DNA of 64,000 nt, from contig NC_134427.1 of the NCBI RefSeq assembly GCF_030867145.1, positions 13,787,001 through 13,851,000 of the forward strand. Direction: 5' to 3'. Below, piece after piece: positions 12,502-25,833 of this stretch. The position numbers and the translations under genes are program-made. Source of the stretch: Opisthocomus hoazin. Taxonomy: Eukaryota; Chordata; Aves; Opisthocomiformes; Opisthocomidae. The notes below the pieces were generated by a model that did no database searches, was not told the DNA's origin, and worked only from the letters and a program-made list of their open reading frames with translations. The number at the start of each line of letters is the position of its first letter. Position 1 is the first letter of the stretch.

Positions 12502-15500
12502 ATAGGAGGTGGGTCAAAGAAGCAAAGTCCTGCCTTCTTTGTACCCATAATGGGGAGTGAGCTATTTAACAAGCAGATGTGAAGTTAGTTGCTCCCCATG
12601 CAAGCAGGGAGCAAGGAAAATACACTGATTGTGTCTCAATTTGTACCCTGGTCTGAATGTATTGACTATTTCACCGCGTGCTCGGGATCAAAGCAGCTGG
12701 GTGTCAGCCAGCAGCTAGCTTAACTGCATAGGCAGGGAAAATGCTGAAATACATCACATCCACTTTTCCTTCTGACTGTGAGATGAACTGTAATCTTGAG
12801 AGTAAGACTAGCTGCAAGGCTCTGGTTCAAAGTCAAGTTATAAAACCCAGAAACATATTCCATTCCCAGCATGACACTAATGGAATATCTCAGTGGTGAG
12901 TGGTTGTTTGAGAGCTGGTATATGAAAGAGCATAGATATAAGTGATACTTGTATGCTGCAAACTTCAAGAAAAGTGACAGATGCACTGTAGTTCCCATTA
13001 TGATAAGCTATGAGTGGAACGCGCAGGTCAGTTTGGATATTTTTTGTTAGCTGAAAATACTCGTGACATTATGGGGGGATGGGAGGGGGAGGGCAAGAGA
13101 ATGTCTCATATTTCCTTCTTTGTGTTTTCCTTTAAAGCTGAAGATACCCTAATATGGGAAGTCATCTGAGAAAGTACATTGTGTGGATTAGACTCCACTG
13201 GTGGTGTGCTTGTACACAAAACGGCAGGGCTCCTGGATCCGGGATCGTGTCTTCCCAGCCACCACCAAACAAGTAAGTTCTTTCTGGGGGGCTGCAGCGC
13301 CAGGCGTGTGGTTGTCTTATTCTGGTTCAGAGAACTATGAACTCTAAGACAACTAGCTGTATTCAAAACAATGTCCGTAGTGGTTCACTAGCTGCTTTAA
13401 AACTGAAGTCTCTGACTGTTGTGCCAAGCGTTTCATTTGACTCTTGACTTGTTTTCAGTCTCCTGTCTCTGAACAGCCCTTCCAGAGCCTTAGTTACTAG
13501 CCCTGGACCTCTTTACCATACCTAGACAGACTCATCTGATATATTACAAAACGAATGCATTAAAATCAAAGGTTTGCATTAATTTACCAGAAAGTAAATC
13601 TCGGTGAATACATTTTGCACTCTTGCTGTATAGCTGCATGGTTTTCTGCATGGAATGCAGTGTTTCATTGTACTTTATTCATAAGGCTATTGACAGTCTT
13701 TGTATCCAGATTGTGAAAGAAAAATATTGGTAAACCTTACTAGATTCCAGCGTGATCTAAGGTATTCCACATTATAACATTAGAGTGCCTGTGCATTAAT
13801 ATTGCTAAGTAAATTGGCTATGGGCTAAAGGCAATATTCTTTTCTATAATGAATTATTACATACCTGATTTTTCACTTCTTTCTCAGAAGATTACCTTAG
13901 CAGATCAGATAATGTATGATCCAGTAAAAAAACATTTCTTCTCTCTCTCTCTTTCTCTTTCCCTGCCCCCTCTGCTTCCCTTCATCACGGGGAGTAAAAG
14001 TTTAATGAGAAGAATATATATATACAATTGTATTCTGCTGTATTTTGCTTCACCTTTGGGGAAAGATGGATTTTCTTCCTCCAAGGAGGAACCCAGTCAC
14101 TTCACAGCCATGACTTCTGTTATCTTCTTGCCTCGAGAGGTTAGATCTATTCAACTGTGAAATAGCTTGTCCCTGTATTGTGCAGCCTTCGTAGTTCTAT
14201 GTCTGGCATTACTCACAGATGCTCAAGGTGGAAGAACCACCTCTAGGAACAGAAAGTAGGAAGTTGAATGGGCCGCCAGAAATTTAAAATGGCAGGGAAG
14301 AAGGAAAAAAAAAAGAGGTTCATGTATCTCAGGAAAGTGCAAAATAAGAAAAATGAAAAATCATCTTTGAAAACTGATAAAGTTTCTTTGAATAGAGTGC
14401 GGGGAATTTTTGAAAAGCGAATCCCAGCTGTTTGTGGAATTTTCCATTATGCAACAGAGCATTTCATGCTAGCAGAGAATTTTTTTCCACTGTCTAGACT
14501 CAGTAAGAAATCTAGTTTGCATATACACTTCTACACTTGCTCACACTTTATGGAGACGTCAGAAGTGAGTTAAAGATGGTTAATTGAAACGTACAGTTAA
14601 AGCAGTACTAGAATGCCTTTTCTTCACTTTCAAAATGTTTGGGTTTAATTCTCATCTAACATATTTGTAGGAGATACATGGCCCTTTCCACAGTCAAAGG
14701 TAACCGTAAAATGTCACAAGTATTTCAGTATTCTGTGCTTCAGGATTTCTTCTGTGTATTGCACTGTTATAGGAAGGGGTATGTGTGAATGTGTCTGTGT
14801 GGATGACAGGCTGCTCCTGTGGAAGAATGAGGCAGTAGGTGTTTTCCTACAGCCTGAGCAACACCTGGGTTTGACCTTGACAACAGATTAAAGATGCAGG
14901 CTTTTGTGGTAACATGGCAGCTGAGCAGAGTTTGGAGCTGAAAACATAAAAACCAGCCTCATTTAATTCTCTGTATGCTCAAGAAGGGGAAATGTTGTAC
15001 ATTTTTGTAAATAAACAGAAATGCAACAGTCCTACCATTTTTTCCTGCTCAACCAGAATACTCCCCAAAACATTAAATATTGATTCTGCCACTTGGGTCA
15101 AAGAGATACTACAGCCCATATACTTTCAGGCATTCTCTAGCTAAAATAGTATCTTATCCTGGTGCTCTCCACTTGATATAATACCCATATTCTAATAATA
15201 TCTTGAACATAGCCCAATTCTGACATTTTAAATGTGAATAGATTTAGATTCTGTTTTTCAGAACACTTTATAGTGAACCATGCAGAGATTAATCAGTAAG
15301 GCTGCTCCAAACTCCAGCTACTTTTATTTTACCTTATTTCAAATGCACTTTTTACTCCAGGACATAGGAAAAACAGCAAAGAGAATGTATGTTAGTGTTT
15401 AGAGTGACTGGAAGATGAGAAGTGGGCATGGTTTTGTATGCGCTGATGAAATTCTGTGGAAGGGAAGTTAAACAGTAGAGACTTTAAGAGATTTGTGAAG

Positions 15501-17424
15501 CGAAGGCAGATTGGTATTTGTGTGGAGCCTGCAGCTAAGGTAGATTCCACTTTTTTGAGGAGAAATACCTATGTGATTCCTTCCCCACCTGCCTCTGGAT
15601 GTCAGCTGGGCATTCCTGAGTGCAAAAATTCCAGTGGACATATCCACAGCTCCAAGTCGTTTCTGATTTTCATCCTGTTCTTTTTTAAGAGCTATAATAT
15701 ATTCTTTAAAATTGTTCAAATGTTAGATGATATTGTCTCAGGTGGTTCTATAGAAAATATTTTTTTATCTACAAGATTTTTTCATTCCCTCAATAATTCA
15801 GTTACAGATTGTTTTGACTGTCTTTCTGCTAAAATACTGAGAACATTAGAGCAGGTAAAATATAAATTTGAAAGAAAAAACATTTTAAAAGAATACGGTT
15901 CACCTCTGCTGCATCACACAACATTGTTAGCAAATATAAACACCAACTCCAAACACTCTGAAAGGTTTTTAAGGAGTTTGACAGTTTAGAAAAGTTAATC
16001 CATATAAAAGCAGCATAATTTTTTTGAAATGACTGATTCAGACTGATACAGAAAAACCTGGTCCTGATTATTTTTGTCAATGAACTTTGGGACTGTGACA
16101 GGTGCACTCGACTCCTTAACCCAACTAGCAGTAGTTTGGTACAAGATCCAGAAGAGGTAACGGTCTAAGCTGTAACCAGGATATGAACTTCTCTAGTTCG
16201 AATCTGTTATCTAAAAACCCAGAAAAAAGCAGAGCAACACAGTGAGCATTGATGCATATGAGCTTGGAACAGCAATAATGTGATTAACACATTAATAGCA
16301 GGTGGCTTTTCCAAGACTTATTTATCAAGGATCAAAGAAAGTTGTGGGTACAAGGAGTCTACTGCATACCTTTTCCATTGCGTGCAGTTCAACTACAAGC
16401 CAACCACTTTATTTCATAAATATGACAGCCTAAGTGAGCCTTCTTTGAGCTCTCCCTGCTAAGCATGGCTGCATGGCGGTGATGTCCTCTTAAGCTGGGA
16501 GACATCTCAAGGTTGCTCCTCGAGGCACAAAGACCTTTCACCAGTGGTAGGTAAGCAAGTGATATTGTGCATAACTTTGTGTTATGGTAACTTTGATTTT
16601 GTCTTGGCAGTTTTGAATCATTGTTCAAGTGATTGTGCAGTACAATAATAGAGCAAACCTTGCCATCAAACTCTGTTAAGTCACGCTTTTACACATCATA
16701 CTTCAATAAATCCACCTTTGCTAATACCTTTGACAGTGGTCCATTAAGGGATCTAAATCACCCATTCATGACAGGGACCACTGGAACCTTTCTTCGTCAA
16801 TTTAGGGCTGTTGAGACCTTAGTTCAACAAACTGCCTGCTGCAGGAAACCCATCTCCTGAACCATCTGCCTCTCTTGAATCACCCGAGATGTTCTGCTGA
16901 GAGCATCTGCTTAAATGTCTTGTTGAATCATGGGCCATGGGCCATGGGTTTTTTTTTAAACAGTATTTATGGTGTTAAATTCCACTGCTTAATCACCAAG
17001 TTAATGAAGTGTTTTATGGGTGAATTAGATTTGCTCTAGAAAAGAATAAACCACAAATGCATATGCTCAATAGCAGCAGTGATATTACACTTGATTAAGT
17101 GTCAGTTTAGTGAATACCAAAGTGGGAGTGAAAAGAAGCAGTTGTCTCCTGGGAAAGGACTTCCACTTCACATGACAAACAAATATATCTACGTCAGTCC
17201 TCCCCATCATCAGGGAGAAGGTTGTGACCCGTCACTTCAACACAAACATCCTCCTCCTAGTTTTATTTCAGAGCTGAAGTCCTGAGGGACAAAATAAATG
17301 GTATTGTGGAAATGTTGCAAGTATTGTCACATCTTCCTTCATTACAACGAGGTAGTGAGGATCTTCAACATGGAACATGGACTTTGTGCCTTCTGCAAAG
17401 TCATAATCTTACTCTTAATGCTTT

Positions 17425-17525
17425 GGTAGTCTAATTAATGTAAATACACAAATCTGAATAATTGCTTTGGGGTCATCTTAATTAGAACTTCCATCTTTTA
17501 ATTGGCAGAGAGATTAATTAAGATA
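17425..17525. promoter_or_regulatory. Cluster of TAAT-core homeodomain-type sites, possible enhancer
   Basis: Within about 90 bases there are TAATTAA (17,432-17,438), TTAATTAG (17,478-17,485), TTTTAATTGG (17,496-17,505) and TTAATTAA (17,514-17,521). Such clusters are common in conserved vertebrate forebrain enhancers, and the region lies in the desert upstream of SLITRK2. AT-rich background makes chance clusters likely too; conservation was not tested. Confidence 0.25.
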
Positions 17526-20500
17526 TACCCTCAACTGTCCCCTAAATCTCCTCCCTTACATGTTATGAGGAATTATTTTATCTTTACTCAAGTGCAGGCC
17601 AAGAATACTAATCCTACCTCACTCTTCCACCCTGCCAGCAGTAATGCTACAAAGAAAAACCTTCCTTGCACATATATACTTAATTACATGGAAACTCTGG
17701 CATCTGGCTCCCTGAGTTTCCCATGGATGAGCTATGGAAGAAATGGCTGTCACCACTATAACTCCTTCCCCAGAAGTCCAGAGGACAAGGTCAGGCAGAG
17801 CAGAGGGAGCACTGCCCCAAGCTATAAGGACCAAGACAGACACCAGCCCTCCCAGAGGAACACTGGACATGTCCAAACCTTGTCAGCTGCTTGGCAGCCT
17901 GAGGAAGAGGAGCTGCTGGAAATTCCGGAGATGGGGAAAGATGGGGAAAGATATTAAAAAATGGTTAGTGTGAGGGTTTTTAATGCACAATTTTCTTTTA
18001 TCCGGGATGCATGAATTCTCATTAATATCACAATCTCAGCATTATAAACTAAGTGAAGTCAACTCATCTGCACTGAGTTTTCAGGAGAAATTGAGAACTG
18101 GAAAAAAATTGGAAGGTGGCATTTCCAGCCAAGTGCCTCTGCCAGATGTTAAAATTTCTGCAGCTATTTACAGCCAACCCTTGGTGCTGTTGTTCATTTC
18201 CTGTTGACATCTCATCCGATGGGGGTCCAATAGACCTCTTAGGACAAACGAAAGCCAGGCTGCTCATGCATACATCCAGCCCTTGTCCAGTCTGGCAAGA
18301 GGCATACCTCTGCAAAAAAGGAAATTTCTTGATGAAAAATGAAATCTTAACCATCAGCCTATAGCAAATCAATTCCTTCTGTACTACCAATCACACAAAG
18401 AGCACTCAGGATAGTCTGCTGTCAGAGTAATTAAATGTAGCTGAAGTGCTTATGGAGTAAAGAGACTAGTTAGAAGATTTATTGCCAAATCAGATACTTC
18501 CTGATTAAACACTTGAACAAAAAGTCAAAATATCCTCCTTCAAATAGGGATTCTGTCGTGTTCATTCAATGTTAGATGAAAAGTGTGTCTGGGAGTGCTG
18601 AGCTGTATTTCAACAAATCTTCTCTGTCAAAATTCCATTTACACGGGAGGTGGTCCTGGAGCTGTGATCCCACCAGAATTCCACTGTCTTAGAGAAAGCT
18701 AGGACAGCAGGTAAATTGAGACTACCACTAGAAGTTATAGCTTCTTTCAGTGTTTTCATCAGAGGAGAACGTATAAATAACTGTCCCATGGGCTGGTACA
18801 ATCTGTTGGGAGGGTAGCAGTGATATAAATATATTCCACCTGTTTCTTTTTCACTTAAAAGCACCCATATTACCACAGCTGCATATAAAGGTAAGTTAGA
18901 AAGTAGGATTGAGGAGATTTTTGTACAACAGGTTCAGATTTCTGTATAACAGCTCAGAAACTGCAAGTGTAAACAGTTTTGTTTCTAACCAAACTGCCCA
19001 TTTCCTGCCATGAAAAGAAACACCTCTTTCTAGTGCTTCCTTCAAACATAGATTTGGAAAAAAAAAAACCATATTACACCACCAGATAAAACTATGCAAA
19101 ATATGCTGCTTCAGTTTGTGAAGCCAGGCACACTGTATTAGTAACGTTGCATAGCATAGAAGTACTGTACAAACAAAACTTCCCATATTACATAAAAAAT
19201 ATATTTGCCTTCAAAATTATTTTGGTGATACAGTGAAGCCTCATATAGCCATGTACCTACATCACTCTACCAAAGTCAGATCAGAATGTGCAGAAACTGT
19301 ATTAGTTTTTCATTAAGAACAAAACACAACGTACATTATGTCACACTCTGCCAATAAAAAGAGAGAAGGGGGTTCAATGTGAGGGATATGACCCAGCTGG
19401 CTCTTCCAGTGTTTTCACAATGAAATGCTGCTAAATGTTTAGATGTTAACAAACAGAAATAACTCTGGGAAGAAACTGAAGGTCCTTGAAGAAAATCCTG
19501 CCAATTGAAGGAGACGGTCAGTTTGCAAAACATGCATGCATGTAATGGTCAAAAAGACTCGACCTCCTGAATTCAACAGTTACGGGACTTGGTTTCAACA
19601 GATTTGCAACCAGGGGCCCAGGGCAGTTCCTGTAATAACCATCACAACAGTTTTGAGTTAAAGCTGGAGAGCACAGCCACCAACAGGTGCTAGAATAATC
19701 TGTGAGCACATTTCCTTCCCAAAACAAAGCCACGTGAGAGTCACTCTAGACCATTAATAACAGAGGCAGAGGATATTGCTGTTGTGGAAGTAGTGTGCTT
19801 GCGTACCTACATGTGCATGAGACAGAGGGGACCCACTACTCTACTTGTCTCTAGTGTAGACTTGAATAAAGCTGAAGAGAAAGAAAAAGCACGTGAGAGG
19901 ACTTTTCAGCCTGGCAGACCTGCATGCAGAGGCAGAAGCTGTGAGCAAAGACAGTGCTGCTACTTGTTTGATTCCTCCAGCATTCAGAGAAACAGGCCTG
20001 TGTTCTCTGAAAAAAAATCATACGTCTGCTTCAAAGACCGACTGGCATTCATCACGTATTTCTTCTAAGCAGAACACCCTGCAAAATCCTGAATGTGGGG
20101 CTGAATGCTCAGGCCAAAGGAGCAATTGTTGCTTCCAAGTTGTCTTGTCATTTAAGCAACACTACTGAGAGCAAGGCCTCTGAGGGATCCTGGCAGCAGG
20201 GGACGTCCCACTTCTCCTGTGAAGAAATCAAAGGAGTAGTCCAATAAAGAGTACAATCATCTTTCCCTTTCTGAAATGAAGACCTCCCTCCTGACCTCCT
20301 GGCTGCTCAGAACAATTCCAGCTTTGTTATAATACATTCATTTGCCCTCATGCGAAAGCAGGTGCCTTCACCGGAACATTTCCACCCAGGGACATTAGAT
20401 GCAAGCAGATTGCAGTTGTGAGTGAAAGCCATGTGTTAGAAACCTGCCTTCTCCTCTGGGCATAAATATCCCTCCTCCGTCAGGGCCCTCAAAGCACTAA

Positions 20501-20713
20501 ATCCTGTGGGGCTGAGTCAGAATGTCACAGCAATGAGCTATAGCCAAGTGTGTGACACATACAGGGCTGATCCAATGCAGGGCTGTGAAATTGCTCTGCC
20601 ACAACCCAGCTGTCTTGAAATGATATAATGCATAATAAAAACATGACAGGTACTGAAGAAAAGTTACTCTCAGGAAATATGTACAGGACTTTTTTTGGAA
20701 CTTCTTTACTTTC

Positions 20714-21388
20714 TGTCCTGGTTTCGGCTGGGATAAAGTTAATTTTCCTCTCAGTAGCTGCTGTGTTTTGGATTTAGTACAAGAAGAATGTTGGTAACAC
20801 TGATGTTTTCAGTTGCTGCTATGAAATCAAGGACTTTTTCCAGTTCCTCATATTCAGCTACTGAGCAGGTGTGCAGGAGCTGGGAGGGAGCACAGCCAGA
20901 GAGATAGCCCAGGCTGGCCAGTGGAAATATTCCATATCATGGACATTATGCTCTGTTTATAAAGGGGGGTTGGCCAGGGGGAAGGAATACTTTCTTCATG
21001 CTTTTTTTCTGGGAGTTCAGTCTTTTTTGGGAATTTCATGAAATTTCCGAAAATCCGTGAGTTCCAGGTCATTGCTTGGAGACTGGCTGCAAATCAGCCG
21101 CAGGACAACGAGAAAATTGTATTGTGTATAGTCTGCAATGCATATTCACCATTATCATTATTATTATTAATATTAGTAGCATTAGTATTTAGAATCATAG
21201 GATCATAGAATGATAAGAGTTGGAAGGGACCTTAAAGATCATCTGGTTCCAAACCCCCTGTCTTTGCCTCAACCCACAAGATTTCCCTTTTGTCCATTTC
21301 TGCTCCAGATCCCGCTGGGGGGGAAGGGGAGGGGTGAGTGAGCAGCTGTCTGGTGCTTAGTTGCCTGCTGCTGGGTTAAACCATGACA
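20714..21388 (+). mobile_element. ERVL-like solo LTR, copy A, interrupted by a CR1 tail
   Basis: It starts TGTCCTGGTTTCGGCTGGG and ends CCATGACA, so the ends are inverted (TGTC...GACA). A TATAAA box is at 20,958-20,963, and an ATT/ATTA-rich stretch is at 21,147-21,190. The flanks CTTTC (20,709-20,713) and CTTCC (21,389-21,393) match at four of five bases, consistent with a decayed 5-bp target duplication. A 70-base minus-strand CR1 tail replaces the place where related copies have the ATTAAA poly(A) motif. The 5' 190 bases are nearly identical to copy B at 49.6 kb, so the two belong to one subfamily. No internal coding sequence is present. Confidence 0.85.
21191..21260 (-). mobile_element. 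CR1 LINE 3' tail nested in LTR copy A
   Basis: Read on the minus strand this is the typical CR1 terminus: an AAGGTCCCTTCCAAC block followed by imperfect ATTCTATGATTC-type repeats. It is severely 5'-truncated, to about 70 bases. The LTR sequence resumes directly after it, showing that the CR1 landed in an already resident LTR and thus is the younger insertion. Confidence 0.85.
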
Positions 21389-24300
21389 CTTCCTTACCAA
21401 ATGGAAAATATGTCAAAACCAGTAGCAATTCCAAAAATCATCATTTTTCTGATTAAAGATAGTTCCTGATGATCTCTACTTTTGTGTGGATCCATACTTT
21501 CTTGTAGGATTTCGTCTGTCTTACAGGACCTGGAAAAATAAAAGACAACTATGTGACAATGGAATATAAAATGGACATCTTCATATAGATTACTTTCCTT
21601 GGTATCACATAAATCGTAGACTTAATGGTGGATGAGTCATCTCTTACCCAGTCTTCATTAAAAGTAATCCTGCATGTTATCCTACTGTGTTGCCTCAAAG
21701 AGAAGCAGAGCAAGGCTGGAACTAGTCCGAGATTCAGTCTGAGGCTTGCCTTTAGTAAAAGGCAGGAGGCAACAGAACTGGCACTTTTGTGGGTGTGCCC
21801 CTGCTCAGTGATGACTTCTGAGTTATCTGCCAAGGAGTTTGGGAAAACAATGAAAATGTCTCTCAGTCCATGCCAGCCAGGTCAGGAGAGGAGGTTGGCA
21901 TGGCTACTTCCCTGCCCCCAGCGGGTCCAGCAATGAAGTCCGCCTATTCAGAACCATACAGGAGCTGCTTCGTGCCTTGTAAGCATACATAGCTGAGCTC
22001 TAGACATCCTGTTTAGATCATCTGGTTAAGAAGTTGCAATGAATCAACCATGAAAATGTGTTCATGCACAGTTTTAGGAGGTCTCAAGGTCTGAGCCCTC
22101 TCACCTCTCTCTTTTCTGTTTTTGCTAAGCATATAACAGTGTTTTGAAGTAGAAACTCAGATTCTCCTTCTACCAGGACTGTTTTTCTTTATTTTGGTCA
22201 AAACTGAAGCAAACTGAAAGCTAATTATTTCCTGCTTCAAGCGTAATAGAATGTTTATTGAAATGTTCCCTGTAATCCTATCAGAAGTGTTAGAGGAGCT
22301 CTGTATTAAATGAGCTTCCAATTAATTAAATGCAGCTCTCCATATAGATAGATCACTCCAGAAACTGTCCTTTTTTTTTTTTCCTCCACCTGCATCAGTT
22401 GTTACAAAGCACAAAGAAGGTATTCACTGGTCTTTAATACCAAATACTATGACTGCAGAATGTTTCGCTCATTGTGAAATTCCTCCTTAGTGAATTAACA
22501 TTAAAAAAGAAATAGAACTATTTTTAGTTCTACTGTTAAAATGTAGTTTATCTGGGTATAGTTTTTGCACTTGTATGTTCTTTTTTTATTTAAGCATTCT
22601 AAAATTGGTAATGTAACATTGGAACTTCCAACAATTTTAATAGGATTTTTAATAGCATTTCTCTGTACTTGCATTTAAATTACATTTAAGAGAATCAACA
22701 TTCATTCTTGATCACGGCAATGTGAAATACAACAACAGCTATTTGTGTGTCAGAAGGAAAAAGAGGATTATTTTTTTTGTTTTGGCAAATGTTAGTAGTG
22801 GGATGAAAAGGGTAGTTTCCAACTGTCCAGGTATTTTGAGCCAGTTTACTACAGGTGTTCTGGAGTCAGGAGAGTTGCTCTGAACAAAAATCCAAGAGAA
22901 CACTTTTCTGCTTTACTTGGCTAAATACTCCATGCATTTGCAAGTCACAGAAATTAGGCTGCAGGACACTCCAAAGAAAACTGACCTAAGTACTTTCATT
23001 CAGCTACAGTGCTAAGGAGTTGCAAAGGAGTAAGCTTAAAAATACCATCTTCTCTATGACGATGGCCCTTTGGTGTGCACTGTGGTACATACACTGTGGG
23101 AAAGGCATGAAAGAAGTGAACTCTTGGTTTACTCTGGGACACTGGCTGCAGAGTAGCAAGTGTACTATATGGCCACATCTCAGCTACCCCCTATAACCAG
23201 GAAAGACACTTTGTTATAGTATTTATGTGTGAGTGCTAATGAGTAAAACAACTGGACTTGGGCAGGCGCTCCTGAATCATCTGTGCTTCAGGTCTCGGTT
23301 TCTAGGAAACTGGTGGCTTATGTATCTACAAGCAGTCTAGAAGCTTAGTAGTATCTACTGAGTTCCTGACGAATGGAGGCTCAACCACCTTAGGAATATT
23401 GAAAGGAAATTAAAAAATGTTCCCTTGCTACCTAAGAACATGTTTGGTACAGAAAAATCAAAGATAAAAGGAAGGATAGATGTAAGGAGGTGGGGATGTA
23501 GGAGGGTGTTATACCCGAGCTACAAGATTCAGGATAGGGATTCATTCAGGCAAAAGTCCGAGCGCTCACTGAAAGAGATCATGCTGGAAATAAGGAAAAA
23601 AACTTATGTGTGAGAAAAGTTTCCAGGGACTTACAAACAATGCAGAGCAAAAAAGGCATTCCTACCACTCGAATGAAAACTGTGTCTCCTCAACAGACTG
23701 ACACTAGTGAAAGAGTTGAAGTCTCACCAGCGCAGAGCCAGATAGCGAAGGTGCCTTTTAGAATAATACCTGTTTCAAGTGCATCAAGAAAGCAACACTG
23801 AATGACTAGGGAAACAAAAATCCACTCCTTTTGTCTGGATGCTAGAGGGTTTCCTGAGCCAGTGACATACTGACAGAATTGTGATCTTCAAGCTACAAAA
23901 AGGGAAGAGGCTGGACAGAAAGGCTGATGATGTGGCAGGAGAAGTAAACACTCTCACCGGCTGCTCTGCTCTCCCTGATGGCCTGGTGAGCAGGAGGGCT
24001 GCAAGAGGTAGGTACTTCTCATCCTCGCCCAAGGGAAGTGTGATCCTGAACACATCCAGCATTCTGGGTAGAACAGCTAAACCCCATGGTCTGATGCACC
24101 AGCACCTGCACTTTATCCTCACAGTTATCTAGGTGTGCATGTGACTTCAAAGCTGAAGTTCCTGCATGGGAAGTCATTGTTAAAACTTTTTCATCTTGGA
24201 CGTGTGTCAGTGCATGCTTTGACATGGAAAGCTACAAAGTCTGAGCAGGTCTGCTTAAAAACTTCAGTCTGTCTACATTTACCTCAATTAATAGCAAACC

Positions 24301-24514
24301 CACCTTGAGCTGAAGTCTCAGCAGCTGGTAGATTTTTGTTCTTTCCAAAAAGTGTCAGTTTCTCCACCTGAAACAGTGTGCACAGCCCTTGCTTTGAAGC
24401 TTATTCCTGGTGAGACATCACTCAGTGAAATTTCTCACTAGGGCACCAACTTCCCTCATCAAATGTTCTTTATGAGTACTCTTTATGATTTCCTTCCCCT
24501 ATAATTTATACTGG
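21389..24514. other. Gene-free DNA between two solo LTRs
   Basis: No coding or RNA gene is seen. The AT-rich part around 22,200-22,700, with CAATTAATTAAATGCAG near 22,320, looks like possible regulatory sequence but has no firm support. Confidence 0.6.
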
Positions 24515-25110
24515 TGTGCTGGTTTTGGCTGGGGTAGAGTTAGTTTTCTTCATAGTATCTAGGATGGGGCTGTGTATTGGATTTGTGCTGATAACAGTGT
24601 TGATCATACACAGATGTTTTTAGTTACTGCTGAGCAGTGCTTACACAGAGTCAAGGCCTCTTCTGCTCCTCACAGCTCCCCACCAGGGAGTAGGCTAGGG
24701 GGGAACAAGAAGTTGGGAGGGGACATAGCTGGGACATCTGTCCCCAGCTGACCAAAGGGATATTCCATACCATACAACGTCATGCTCAGCATGTAAAGCT
24801 GGGGGAAGAAGAAGGAAGGGAGAACATTCAGATTGATTGGTGTTTGTCTTCCCAAGTCACTATTAGGCATGCTGGAGCCCTGCTTTCCTGGCCATGGCTG
24901 AACACCTGCCTGCTGATGAATAACAGTGAATGAATTCCTGGTTTCACTTTGCTTGTGTGCACAGCTTTTGCTTTACCTATTAAATTGTTTTTATCCCAAC
25001 CCACGACTTTTCTCACTTTTACCCTTCTGATTGTCTCCCTCATCCCACTGCGGGTGAGTGAGAGAGTGACTGTGTGGTGCTTAGATGCCAGCTGGGGTTA
25101 AACTATGACA
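24515..25110 (+). mobile_element. ERVL-like solo LTR, copy C, with intact target duplication
   Basis: It starts TGTGCTGGTTTTGGCTGGGG and ends AACTATGACA, and is 596 bases long. The flanks are identical: ACTGG at 24,510-24,514 and ACTGG at 25,111-25,115, the 5-bp duplication expected for ERVL-type integration. An ATTAAA poly(A) motif is at 24,979-24,984. Its sequence is clearly diverged from copies A and B and lacks their ATT-rich stretch, so it is another subfamily. No internal region remains, which implies LTR-LTR recombination. Confidence 0.9.
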
Positions 25111-25833
25111 ACTGGAGAACATAATTCAGAACAAAAATTAACAACAGCAGACCCGAAGACAGCGTGGTCAAACTGATCCAGAGTTTTGCTAATGGCCCTT
25201 ACCATCTGACTTACCATTGCACCTGACTGCATTCCCATCATTCCTGTGTGTACTCTCTGCTGCCTCTATGGCTGGGAAACCTCAGATTTGTTTAGAGTGG
25301 CAGCGTTGGAAGAACAAATCTCTAGGTCAAATTCACAGAGAACAAAACTTAGTAGCGAAACTAAGAACTGGATTTAAAATATAATCCAGGGTTCTAAGTA
25401 TATATTCTGTTTACCATTTGGTACAAGTGACAGTTGTTGATCACCTCAACATTTACTAATGTTGGAGTAACATGGGAAATAGTACTAGATTGCTTTCTGA
25501 GACGAAAATTGAGTTTCTTTGTGGGCATGTTCATATTCTTACTACATCTGCTCTCCATGGTTATGACAGGTAAAAATAGCAAGGCATAAATATTTATGCA
25601 GAACAGAGCTTAGGGATGTACAGCCAGAGCATTAAACATGCATTTGTATCTACACAAGTTTTGGGCACATTTGTCCCATAAAAGGCTGACGCTGGTGAGC
25701 CACAAGAGGAGACTTAGACTCAGCAGTTCTTCAGGTCCCTGTTATCCAGGTGTTTCTTCAATTCAAAAAAACCACAGTTAGCAGGAATGATTATATTCTT
25801 CCCACAGAAGTTATTAGTTATACACAGATACAA

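Larger units (their letters stand above)
8092..20713. other. Gene-free AT-rich DNA
   Basis: No supportable gene. It includes the hairpin near 12,487, a CT-rich stretch at about 13,942-13,980, and the TAAT cluster near 17,470. A 177-codon open frame at 15,456-15,989 is discussed under findings. A perfect GTAAGT donor-like motif at about 13,270 has no partner I can support. Confidence 0.65.

Noticed and set aside
12440..12530. MicroRNA precursor around the perfect hairpin
   Set aside because: Pairing stops after 10 bp; the flanks do not form the roughly 22-bp stem that a precursor needs.
13186..13366. Possible exon ending at the GTAAGT motif near 13,270
   Set aside because: A lone donor motif without an acceptor, conserved frame or promoter is expected by chance.
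17502..17957. 151-codon frame
   Set aside because: No recognisable domain, no splice or promoter context, and overlapping frames on both strands are also open.
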